Part shown: positions 1 through 4,569 of the stretch, one piece after another
Numbering within the stretch: the first letter of the stretch is position 1
Layout: the number at the start of each line of letters is the position of its first letter
NCBI GenBank assembly: GCA_013152845.1
Contig: JAADFM010000135.1
Location: 1 to 5,683, forward strand
Length of the DNA: 5,683 nucleotides
Direction of reading: 5' to 3'
DNA from: Methanobacteriota archaeon
GTDB lineage: Archaea > Hydrothermarchaeota > Hydrothermarchaeia > Hydrothermarchaeales > JAADFM01
Position numbers and translations under genes: made by a program
The notes under the pieces: model-generated
Database searches by the model: none
Told to the model about the DNA's origin: nothing
What the model saw: the letters and a program-made list of their open reading frames with translations, nothing else

Positions 1-419
1 GTGCCCGTGACCCTGGCCGTCCTTGCGTCCATCACGCTGGTATCGTCCCCGTTGGTTGCTACCGCAAAGGGTATCAGGTAGGAGTCCATCAGCCGGGCAT
101 AGGAGACCGCCAGGCGCTCCCCTGCGGAAAGGACCCCCTGGACGCACTTTATCACCACCATCCGCCGCCGGCCCGCCCGGAGGACCAGGTCGGCGGTGGC
201 CCTCACCTTCTCCCCGCCCAGGTCCACCTCGAACCCGGCCCCCACCTCTACGTCTTCCCTGGCATAGCCCTTCTTCTCCACCAGGAACCTTTCGGTCTCC
301 TGCCTCACCCTCTCTGCCGGTGTGTCGGGGAGCCGCCTGCCGGTGACGAAATCGGTGAGGGTGCCCAGGGCGCTGCAGCTGGCGAAGGGGCAGGTCCCGG
401 TCTCACAGGGCCTGGACAT
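1..419 (-). CDS. HsdR N-terminal (HSDR_N)-like domain protein, 3' end outside window
   Basis: The visible 139 residues begin at an ATG (417-419) preceded by GAGGTG at 5-nt spacing, a good Shine-Dalgarno. The N-terminus has three evenly spaced cysteines (C5, C10, C15, as CX4CX4C), then a charged helix (about 33-52, ETERFLVEKKGY) and a beta-rich core with ATADLVL (D77) and VVIKCVQG (K91), then IPFAVATNGDD (about 116-126). This pattern matches small archaeal proteins annotated with the type I restriction enzyme R-subunit N-terminal domain, a PD-(D/E)xK-like fold; that assignment is from recall of the family. Residue 89, where a classical nuclease has the acidic residue of ExK, is Val, so catalysis is doubtful. 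There is no sign of a type I restriction operon here, so I would not call it a restriction enzyme. The cysteines could bind metal (inference). The C-terminus lies beyond the left edge. It lies 96 bp downstream of the wHTH gene on the same strand. Confidence 0.7.
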   Translation of the reverse strand, partial: MSRPCETGTCPFASCSALGTLTDFVTGRRLPDTPAERVRQETERFLVEKKGYAREDVEVGAGFEVDLGGEKVRATADLVLRAGRRRMVVIKCVQGVLSAGERLAVSYARLMDSYLIPFAVATNGDDTSVMDARTARVTG

Positions 420-515
420 CCCCGCACCTCGTCTCGCCGTCCATACCATGTGAGGGAACCATAACCTCGGAAATCGTAGGCCCCCACCCCTCTCCTGCCG
501 GATGCGGGGCCCTGC

Positions 516-743
516 TCAGACAGGGGAATACAGGTTCCTGCCGTGGGTCTGCTCCTTGACAAGGTACTTGTGGAGCATCCGGTGGTAGATGAAGGGCCGG
601 AGGTTGGAGTCCTTGATGTAATAGCCCCTCATGCGGATCCTCCTTGCAATCTCCCCTGCCGTAAGCTTCTCTCCGGGGCCAAACACATCCATGATGACCG
701 AGAACTTCTCATGGATGTTCTTGAACCTCTTCTGCTTCTCCAT
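516..743 (-). CDS. Small winged-helix-like protein, 75 aa
   Basis: A 75-residue basic protein starting MEKQKRFKNI. The chosen ATG (741-743) is the only sensible start: the reading frame extends further upstream but that part is the low-complexity shadow of the VIT gene. Predicted layout: helix about 5-20, a turn (FGPGEK), helix about 28-40 (TAGEIARRIRMRG), helix about 45-60 (DSNLRPFIYHRML), then a beta-wing ending LYSPV. This order, with the basic second helix, is typical of a small winged helix-turn-helix DNA-binding protein. I do not recognise a named family. The leader is short with only a weak AAGGA before the ATG. A TATA-like element lies about 32 nt upstream, so it may be transcribed on its own although it follows the VIT gene by 74 bp. 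The HsdR-N gene follows by 96 bp. Confidence 0.75.
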   Translation of the reverse strand: MEKQKRFKNIHEKFSVIMDVFGPGEKLTAGEIARRIRMRGYYIKDSNLRPFIYHRMLHKYLVKEQTHGRNLYSPV

Positions 744-771
744 CGTCCTTCGGTTATAATCCGCCCAGGAT

Positions 772-779
772 ACTATATC
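772..779 (-). promoter_or_regulatory. Candidate TATA box for the 75-aa wHTH gene
   Basis: On the minus strand the sequence reads TTTGATATAGTATCC in the gap after the VIT stop. An archaeal TATA box here would place transcription start about 5-8 nt upstream of the ATG at 743. This is motif-based only. Confidence 0.4.
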
Positions 780-817
780 AAATTGAGGTTTACACAGGTG
801 GACTCCCGGGTTTACAT

Positions 818-1294
818 TCAGCCGATGTTCCGGGATATCCAGTCCCCGGCGGTGTGGGTGACGAAGATTACAAGTATGCCTATCATAAGGTGCTCCAGGA
901 CCACCCAGAGGGGACGGGAGCCGGTCTCCCTTGCGAGGAAGAAACTCGTGGCAGCCAGGAGCCCCATGCCCCAGAGGACGTTCACCACCATGGCGGTGGG
1001 CAGCTCCAGGGTAATGACCGGGACGAGGAAGGTCAGGGGGAAGAAGAACTTCACGAGGAAGGTGGCCATGGTGGACTCCCAAATCTCCCGGTGTGTGTGC
1101 CCGCCCTCGAATTCTTCGGAGATGTGGATGCCCAGGGCGTCGGAGAAGGCGTCGGCGATGGCGATGGTCAGGATGCCTCCCATGACCACCGCCTTGGAAT
1201 GGGTGCCGGAATGCAGGCCCACCATGAGGCCCATGGTGGTTATTATCCCGGAAGTCAGGCCAAAGCCCAGGCCTATCTTCATCGAGTGGTGCAT
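818..1294 (-). CDS. VIT1/CCC1-family-like membrane protein, 158 aa
   Basis: A hydrophobic 158-residue protein. The N-terminal motif GFGLTSGIITTMGLMVGL (10-27) followed by IADAFSDALGIHISEE (about 46-61) matches the VIT1/CCC1 signature of G-L-x-D/S-G in helix 1 and A-D-A-x-S-x-A-x-G in helix 2. Five membrane segments are predicted at about 9-27, 36-56, 78-95, 99-120 and 128-148. VIT/CCC1 proteins move Fe2+ or Mn2+ across membranes; in a prokaryote this would mean metal efflux or homeostasis (inference). The helix 2-3 linker is only about 20 residues (SEEFEGGHTHREIW), so the cytosolic metal-binding helices of plant VIT1 are absent, although it keeps acidic residues and two His. The start is fixed by GGAGG (1302-1306) seven nt before the ATG at 1294; the longer in-frame extension to 1576 is the shadow of nfo. 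It is divergent from nfo. Confidence 0.82.
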   Translation of the reverse strand: MHHSMKIGLGFGLTSGIITTMGLMVGLHSGTHSKAVVMGGILTIAIADAFSDALGIHISEEFEGGHTHREIWESTMATFLVKFFFPLTFLVPVITLELPTAMVVNVLWGMGLLAATSFFLARETGSRPLWVVLEHLMIGILVIFVTHTAGDWISRNIG

Positions 1295-1301
1295 CAAACG
1301 C

Positions 1302-1306
1302 CCTCC
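1302..1306 (-). promoter_or_regulatory. Shine-Dalgarno deciding the VIT-like gene start
   Basis: GGAGG on the minus strand, seven nt upstream of ATG 1294. It selects this start over in-frame upstream Met codons and over the next in-frame Met four codons inside (1282). Confidence 0.75.
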
Positions 1307-1367
1307 ATCACGATGCCGCCCGCCTCCGGTCTCGGTCTGATTCTCACCTGGGTCTGCCTCCGCAATC

Positions 1368-1374
1368 TTATTAA
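1368..1374. promoter_or_regulatory. TATA-like element in the nfo / VIT divergent gap
   Basis: TTATTAA reads as a TATA-like box on both strands (TTAATAA on minus). Its centre is 27 nt from the nfo ATG at 1398, the spacing expected for a leaderless archaeal transcript, and nfo has no Shine-Dalgarno. In the other direction it would give a leader of about 50 nt for the VIT gene, which does have a Shine-Dalgarno. One box used both ways is inference. Confidence 0.5.
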
Positions 1375-1397
1375 CGCACCCGGGCCACATAAAAGTT

Positions 1398-2225
1398 ATG
1401 GAGCGCCTCCTCATCGGTACCGCGGGCATCCCTCTCAGTGCCAAGGGCAGGGGGACGGTGGCGGGCATCGAACGGGTCCGGGACCTGGGCCTTGGGTGCA
1501 TGGAGATAGAGTTCGTCCGGGGGGTGAGCATGGGTATTGAGGCGGCCCGGAAGGTCAGGCAGGCCGGGGAGCGCACCGGGGTGGCATTGAGCGTCCACGC
1601 CCCCTACTATATCAACCTCAATGCAGAAGAGGAGGGCAAGCGCAAGGCCAGCATCGGGCGCATCCTGGACTCGGCCCGCATCGGATATGCCGCCGGGGCC
1701 GGGGACATCGTCTTCCACCCGGGCTACTACCTGGACCGGCCCAGGGAGGAGGTCTACGGGGTCATGAGGGACGCCCTCTCGGGGATAGTGGAGGTCCTGG
1801 ACGGCGAAGGCATAGACGTGACCCTGAGGCCCGAGACCACCGGCAGGCCCACCCAGTTCGGCTCCCTGGAGGAGCTCATCTCCCTGGGGCGGGATGTGGA
1901 AGGGGTCATGCCCTGCGTGGACTTCGCCCACATGCACGCAAGGACGGGGCGGAACAACACGAAGGACGAGTTCCTTGCCATCCTTGAGAGGCTGGAGGAG
2001 GGTCTGGGCACGGAGGCCGTCAAAGGCATGCAGGCCCACGTCTCCGGCATCGAGTACGGAAAAAATGGGGAGAAAAAACACCTGGTCTTCCAGGACTCGG
2101 ACTTCAATTACCGGGACCTTGCCGCGGCCATGAAGGAGTTCGGCGCTACCGGCATGGTCATCTGCGAGAGCCCGAACCTGGAAGGGGACGCCCTGCTCTT
2201 CAAGGAGGCATACGAAGCCGTCTGA
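1398..2225 (+). CDS. nfo: Endonuclease IV (deoxyribonuclease IV, AP endonuclease), compact archaeal type
   Basis: A 275-residue TIM-barrel protein of the AP endonuclease 2 family, which cleaves the DNA backbone 5' of abasic sites in base-excision repair using a metal cluster. The expected ligand motifs appear in order: GTAG (7-10), SVHAPYYINL (H67), VFHPGYY (H107), LRPETTG (E146), CVDFAHMHAR (D175, H178, H180), AHVSGIEY (H214), GEKKHL (H228) and CESPNLEGDAL (E257). These correspond to E. coli Nfo H69, H109, E145, D179, H182, H216, H231 and E261. The Asp that precedes H231 by two residues in E. coli (D229) is Lys (K226) here, with Glu at 225. I recall the GEKKH form from short archaeal homologues, so it is probably a subfamily trait. 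The start at 1398 has no Shine-Dalgarno but lies 27 nt after a TATA-like box, suggesting a leaderless mRNA. The gene stands alone on the plus strand. Confidence 0.9.
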   Translation: MERLLIGTAGIPLSAKGRGTVAGIERVRDLGLGCMEIEFVRGVSMGIEAARKVRQAGERTGVALSVHAPYYINLNAEEEGKRKASIGRILDSARIGYAAGAGDIVFHPGYYLDRPREEVYGVMRDALSGIVEVLDGEGIDVTLRPETTGRPTQFGSLEELISLGRDVEGVMPCVDFAHMHARTGRNNTKDEFLAILERLEEGLGTEAVKGMQAHVSGIEYGKNGEKKHLVFQDSDFNYRDLAAAMKEFGATGMVICESPNLEGDALLFKEAYEAV

Positions 2226-2229
2226 GAGC

Positions 2230-2337
2230 TCAGGCGGATTCCTTGGTCATCTGCTCCAGGTACCAGCCCGCGGCTGTGACCACCACGATGGCAACCAGGA
2301 GCATGTACATCTTTATGGCCAGCATTCCTGCAAACAT
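2230..2337 (-). CDS. Single-span membrane miniprotein, 35 aa
   Basis: A 35-codon reading frame starting MFAGMLAIKMYMLL, with one clear hydrophobic segment (about 10-25, YMLLVAIVVVTAAGW) and a short polar tail ending TKESA. A purine-rich stretch GGAGAGGTCGAGAGAGGA precedes the ATG, giving a usable ribosome site though the exact core is ambiguous. Other Met codons at residues 5, 10 and 12 could be the start. It follows the 37-aa miniprotein by 25 nt on the same strand, and its stop ends 4 bp from the nfo stop on the other strand. I do not recognise a family. It is below usual annotation length limits and has no homology support here. The tandem pairing, membrane segment and matching size of its neighbour argue for a real gene. 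Confidence 0.55.
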   Translation of the reverse strand: MFAGMLAIKMYMLLVAIVVVTAAGWYLEQMTKESA

Positions 2338-2362
2338 TCCTCTCTCGACCTCTCCTCTTATC

Positions 2363-2476
2363 TTACAGGGATATAGAAAGACCAATCATCGTGACGGCAG
2401 TGACCACCACTCCGGCCACAATCATGAAGTGCGCCAGCCACTTGTTGGTCAGCATGTCTACTGCATCCGTTTCCAT
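2363..2476 (-). CDS. Single-span membrane miniprotein, 37 aa
   Basis: A 37-codon reading frame starting METDAVDMLTNKWLAHF, followed by one hydrophobic segment running to the C-terminus (about 17-37, MIVAGVVVTAVTMIGL). The first seven residues hold three acidic side chains, and K12 and H16 precede the span. The TATA-like TATATAT at 2501-2507 is 28 nt upstream of the ATG, fitting a leaderless transcript; no Shine-Dalgarno is present. The 35-aa miniprotein follows 25 nt downstream, so the two probably share an mRNA. The family is unknown. Small membrane peptides of this size are often subunits or regulators of larger membrane complexes, but nothing here names a partner. Confidence 0.55.
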   Translation of the reverse strand: METDAVDMLTNKWLAHFMIVAGVVVTAVTMIGLSISL

Positions 2477-2500
2477 GGTAAAAAGAGGGGATATTAAATG

Positions 2501-2507
2501 TATATAT
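2501..2507 (-). promoter_or_regulatory. TATA box for the miniprotein pair
   Basis: On the minus strand CCATATATAC lies in an AT-rich stretch, centred 28 nt upstream of the ATG at 2476. The position fits a leaderless start. It is the strongest TATA-like element between the tRNA-Met and the miniproteins. Confidence 0.5.
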
Positions 2508-2537
2508 GGCTATGTAAAATGGAATTTAAACCCATTG

Positions 2538-2544
2538 AAAAAAA
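2538..2544 (-). terminator. Oligo-T terminator after tRNA-Met
   Basis: Seven T residues on the minus strand begin 7 nt after the tRNA discriminator base. Archaeal RNA polymerase terminates efficiently at such T-runs without a hairpin. Confidence 0.5.
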
Positions 2545-2550
2545 TTTGAA

Positions 2551-2668
2551 TGCCGGAGGCGGGGCACGATCCCGCGACTTCCACGTATCCCAGGAGTGCC
2601 TTTTTCGATGCTTGACCAAAAGGCCAATCCCTATGAGCGTGGCACTCTTCCATCTGAGTTACTCCGGC
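2551..2668 (-). tRNA. tRNA-Met (CAT), elongator type, with intron
   Basis: The cloverleaf is complete: acceptor GCCGGAG/CTCCGGC with discriminator A, D-stem ACTC/GAGT with GG in the loop, anticodon stem CCACG/CGTGG, 5-nt variable loop, and T-stem GCGGG/CCCGC. The spliced anticodon loop is CTCATAA, so the anticodon is CAT. The G1-C72 pair and the lack of three G-C pairs in the anticodon stem point away from the initiator; intron position and acceptor favour elongator Met over Ile2. A 45-nt intron lies after position 37; the mature tRNA is 73 nt, and CCA is not encoded. The T-loop is ATCGTGC, with A54 and T58 where T54 and A58 are nearly universal; this is odd and could be a real variant or an error. 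Confidence 0.88.
2587..2631 (-). other. tRNA-Met intron, 45 nt, bulge-helix-bulge
   Basis: It lies between tRNA positions 37 and 38. The loop bases CTCA (32-35) pair with TGGG near the intron's 3' end to form the 4-bp central helix. The 3-nt bulges are TA|G at the 5' cut and AT|A at the 3' cut. The intron folds further by GGA/TCC and CCTTTT/AAAAGG. This is the canonical substrate of the archaeal splicing endonuclease. Confidence 0.85.
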
Positions 2669-2694
2669 GCAGTGTGTACAAGGGTTACTAAACC

Positions 2695-2702
2695 AATTTT
2701 AA
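2695..2702 (-). promoter_or_regulatory. Candidate TATA box for tRNA-Met
   Basis: TTAAAATT on the minus strand, centred about 30 nt upstream of the mature tRNA 5' end, lies in the short gap after rpiA. It would give a leader of a few nucleotides. Confidence 0.4.
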
Positions 2703-2717
2703 CCTTCTTAAAGGTTA

Positions 2718-3390
2718 TCATGCCTTTATGACCCTGACCCCGTCCCTGCCTGCGACATGGACCTCGCAGGCCAGCCCGGTGAATATGCCGTTTCTCCACC
2801 ACCCCCGGGACTTCGTTTATCTCCCTCTCGAGCTTCCCGGGGTTCCGGATAGGGCCGAAATCCACGTCCAGGATGAAGTTGCCGTTGTCGGTGATGAGGG
2901 GTCCGGCCTTGCCCCTGGCGGTGCGCAGCCTCGCCTCGCCCTTCAGGGCCTTCATGCCCTCGGCGGCCAGCCGCCATGCGAATGGCAGGACCTCGGTGGG
3001 CACCGGCCGGCTGAGCCGCTCCACCATCTTGGACTCGTCCACGATGACCACGAAGCGCTCGGCCGCAGAGGCCACCAGCTTCTCCCTGAGGTGTGCCCCG
3101 CCGCCGCCCTTTATCAGGTTGAGCTCCGGGTCCACCTGGTCGGCCCCGTCGATGGCGATGTCCAGCGACTGGACCTCCTCGAAGGACGTCAGGGGTATGC
3201 CCTGCTCCAGGGCCTGGATTCTTGTGTCAAGGGAGGTCGGGATGCACCTCACCTCGAGACCCTCATTCCTGACCCTCTCGCCGAGGGCCCGGATGGCGAA
3301 GGATACCGTGGAGCCCAGCCCCACCATCTGCCCGTCCTCGACCAGGGCCACCGCAGACCTGGCCGCCTCTTCCTTCAGATTGTCGCTCAT
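2718..3390 (-). CDS. rpiA: Ribose-5-phosphate isomerase A, with a frameshift near the C-terminus
   Basis: RpiA interconverts ribose 5-phosphate and ribulose 5-phosphate in the cytoplasm. The active-site residues fall at the same numbers as in E. coli RpiA: DGAD (D81, D84), K94 in KGGGGAHLREKL, the catalytic base E103, and K121 in VDESK. After residue 199 (EVPGVVE) the frame gives unrelated sequence, while the frame one base over gives the typical ending NGIFTGLACEVHVAGRDG and stops at 2718. One extra A in the AAA run (2791-2793) therefore breaks the gene; corrected length is about 223 aa, normal for the family. Uncorrected, the frame runs to 2659 and into the tRNA-Met gene (243 aa). The phosphate loop reads GLGST, two residues shorter than the usual GLGTGST. 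The start at 3390 has GGAG seven nt upstream; a TATA box also lies about 28 nt upstream. It is last in the run after the PHP gene and the two ~65-aa genes. Confidence 0.88.
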
Positions 3391-3414
3391 CCCATGACTC
3401 CTGTCCCCCGGGGC

Positions 3415-3422
3415 ATAAAAAA
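3415..3422 (-). promoter_or_regulatory. BRE/TATA element upstream of rpiA
   Basis: On the minus strand CAAAAGTTTTTTATGCCCC resembles a BRE plus TATA box and is close to the tRNA-Trp promoter core GAAAGTTTTTTATCCCC. It lies between the preceding gene's stop (3432) and the rpiA ATG (3390), so rpiA may have its own promoter in addition to readthrough. Start would fall within about 10 nt of the ATG. Confidence 0.5.
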
Positions 3423-3431
3423 CTTTTGAAC

Positions 3432-3625
3432 TCACTTCCCCCACTGGACGTCCTGGCCCAGGAATGACTGGAGGGCCACGTAGTCCCTCATGAATATCTT
3501 CCTGTCGAAGACCAGGGGTGCACCTCGCCCCTAATCTTCACGGTCCCCTCGGAGAAGGCGCCCTTGAGGAACCCCTTGAGCGCCTCCAGGGTGGCCTCCT
3601 CCACGTCCATCACCACATATGGCAT
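3432..3625 (-). CDS. Small protein of unknown function, paralogue of the 65-aa neighbour, frameshifted
   Basis: It starts MPYVVMDVEEATLEAL at an ATG (3623-3625) with a near-perfect Shine-Dalgarno GGAGGTGA just upstream, which overlaps the stop of the preceding gene, so translation is probably coupled. As written the frame stops after 45 aa (TGA 3488-3490). After GEVHP (33-37) the next frame continues LVFDRKIFMRDYVALQSFLG and ends VQWGK at 3432. Adding one C to the CCCC run (3515-3518) gives a 64-aa protein that aligns end to end with the upstream 65-aa gene (shared TV, GE-HP, R-DY/F, FL, V-W). So the gene is real but carries a one-base deletion or sequence error. The predicted fold order is strand, helix, two strands, helix. 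I do not recognise the family. Confidence 0.7.
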
Positions 3626-3629
3626 CTTC

Positions 3630-3827
3630 TCACCTCCATGCCACCCGGTTCTGGAGGAACACCGCCATGACCCCGTAGAAGTCCCTGGCGGGTGCGTCCC
3701 TGGCCATCTCTATCGCCGGGTGGGCCTCCCCGTCCAGCTCGACGGTATCCTCCGGGTACCTCTCCCCCAGGATGGCCCTGACCAGGTCGTAGTCCTCGGG
3801 GCTGAACTCCAGGAGGACCTTGGCCAT
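3630..3827 (-). CDS. Small protein of unknown function, 65 aa, intact member of the tandem pair
   Basis: A 65-residue acidic protein starting MAKVLLEFSPEDYDLVRAIL. It begins 3 nt after the PHP stop (3831) and ends 4 nt before the next gene's ATG, so all three are probably translated from one mRNA; an AGGAGG lies about a dozen nt upstream inside the PHP end. It shares with the following gene a hydrophobic N-terminal strand, an amphipathic helix, P/S-E-x-TV, GE-x-HP, R-DF/DY and a C-terminal FL...V-W. No signal peptide, membrane span or metal motif is seen. Family unknown; context beside a PHP phosphoesterase does not by itself assign a role. Confidence 0.75.
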   Translation of the reverse strand: MAKVLLEFSPEDYDLVRAILGERYPEDTVELDGEAHPAIEMARDAPARDFYGVMAVFLQNRVAWR

Positions 3828-3830
3828 CGC

Positions 3831-4451
3831 CTATCCCATCCTCCTCAACTTCGAGCCCAGCAGCCGGAGCATCCCGGTGCGCCCCCCGAAGACCCGGACG
3901 CCGTTGCCCTTCCTGAGGTCCTCGAGAGAGGCGACCTCCACCCCCGCATCTCCCACCTCCCGGGCAGTGTGGGCGTCGCTGCCTGCGGTACCGGTCAGCC
4001 CGAGCCTCTCCGCGGTCTCGAGGGCCCTGCGGTTGAAGCGGTCCATGAGGCACCGGGCGTTGAGCACCTCCACCCGCCCGGCCGCCTTCAGCATCTCATC
4101 GCTGGGCATGAGGCTGCTGGAGTAGCGGATGTAGTCGAAGGGGTGGGGGATGCATGCGATGCCCCCCTGGGCGCGGATTTCGTCCAGGACCTCGAAGTAG
4201 TCGCCTGCCCTTATCTCCTCGGTGAGGAAATAGCCGATGACCTCCCCCTTCCCGGTCATGACCTCACAGCCCACTATGACCTCCAGCTCGTCCCCGGCCA
4301 GGCCCACTGCCTCGATGCCGCCCTTTATGGTGTTGTGGTCTGTTATGGCCACGCCGTCCAGCCCCCTCGCCCTGGCAGCCCTCAGCACGGCCTCCGGCTC
4401 TTCCCGGCAGTCCGGCGAGTACTTGGTATGGACATGGAGGTCCAGTCTCAT
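3831..4451 (-). CDS. PHP-domain metal-dependent phosphoesterase, 206 aa
   Basis: PHP proteins hydrolyse phosphoester bonds using a cluster of two or three metals. The motifs are in order: DLHVHTKYSPD (H6, H8), AITDHNT (D38, H39), GCEV (E63), CIPHPFD (H103), EVLNAR (about 128-133) and AGSDAH (D159, H161). All usual metal ligands are present, so it should be active. It is a stand-alone, short PHP protein of the TrpH-like type, not a DNA polymerase domain; the substrate is unknown (nucleotides or phosphorylated metabolites are possible). The start at MRLDLHVHT (4451) is preferred because the AAAAAATA box lies 27 nt upstream, fitting a leaderless mRNA, and PHP proteins usually begin right at this motif. 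An alternative ATG at 4472 would add seven residues but overlaps the promoter. It heads a tight run with two small genes and rpiA. Confidence 0.85.
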   Translation of the reverse strand: MRLDLHVHTKYSPDCREEPEAVLRAARARGLDGVAITDHNTIKGGIEAVGLAGDELEVIVGCEVMTGKGEVIGYFLTEEIRAGDYFEVLDEIRAQGGIACIPHPFDYIRYSSSLMPSDEMLKAAGRVEVLNARCLMDRFNRRALETAERLGLTGTAGSDAHTAREVGDAGVEVASLEDLRKGNGVRVFGGRTGMLRLLGSKLRRMG

Positions 4452-4474
4452 GGGATTCTGATTGGAGCTCATCC

Positions 4475-4482
4475 TATTTTTT
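4475..4482 (-). promoter_or_regulatory. TATA box for the PHP gene cluster
   Basis: AAAAAATA on the minus strand, centred about 27 nt upstream of the ATG at 4451. The spacing is that of a leaderless archaeal transcript and supports the shorter PHP start. Confidence 0.5.
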
Positions 4483-4521
4483 GTTTGGGGTCTGCCGTGC
4501 CTTGGGCGGGGGCTCCGGCTC

Positions 4522-4535
4522 CGAAAGTTTTTTAT
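4522..4535 (+). promoter_or_regulatory. BRE and TATA box of tRNA-Trp
   Basis: CCGAAAG followed by TTTTTTAT (4528-4535) is a strong BRE plus TATA pair. Start is expected near 4558, giving a leader of about 12 nt before the tRNA. Confidence 0.65.
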
Positions 4536-4569
4536 CCCCTTTGAAGGAAACATGGCAGGAGTACACCAC

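Noticed and set aside
543..1540. Long plus-strand open frames (265 and 228 codons)
   Set aside because: They are antisense to the 75-aa wHTH gene and the VIT-like gene, with low-complexity G/H/E-rich or basic translations.
1295..1576. N-terminal extension of the VIT-like protein
   Set aside because: It overlaps nfo, has arginine/proline-rich shadow sequence, and the Shine-Dalgarno supports the start at 1294.
2659..2717. C-terminal extension of rpiA in its uncorrected frame
   Set aside because: It does not resemble RpiA and overlaps the tRNA-Met gene; the other frame ends correctly at 2718.
2728..3429. A 233-codon plus-strand frame and a 174-codon one
   Set aside because: Antisense shadows of rpiA with no domain pattern.
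3432..3827. Toxin-antitoxin reading of the ~65-aa pair
   Set aside because: The two proteins are homologous to each other, and neither shows a known toxin or antitoxin motif.
3564..4544. A 326-codon plus-strand open frame
   Set aside because: It is antisense to the PHP gene and the small paralogues, whose motifs are clear. Long shadows are common in G+C-rich DNA; it has no recognisable domain.
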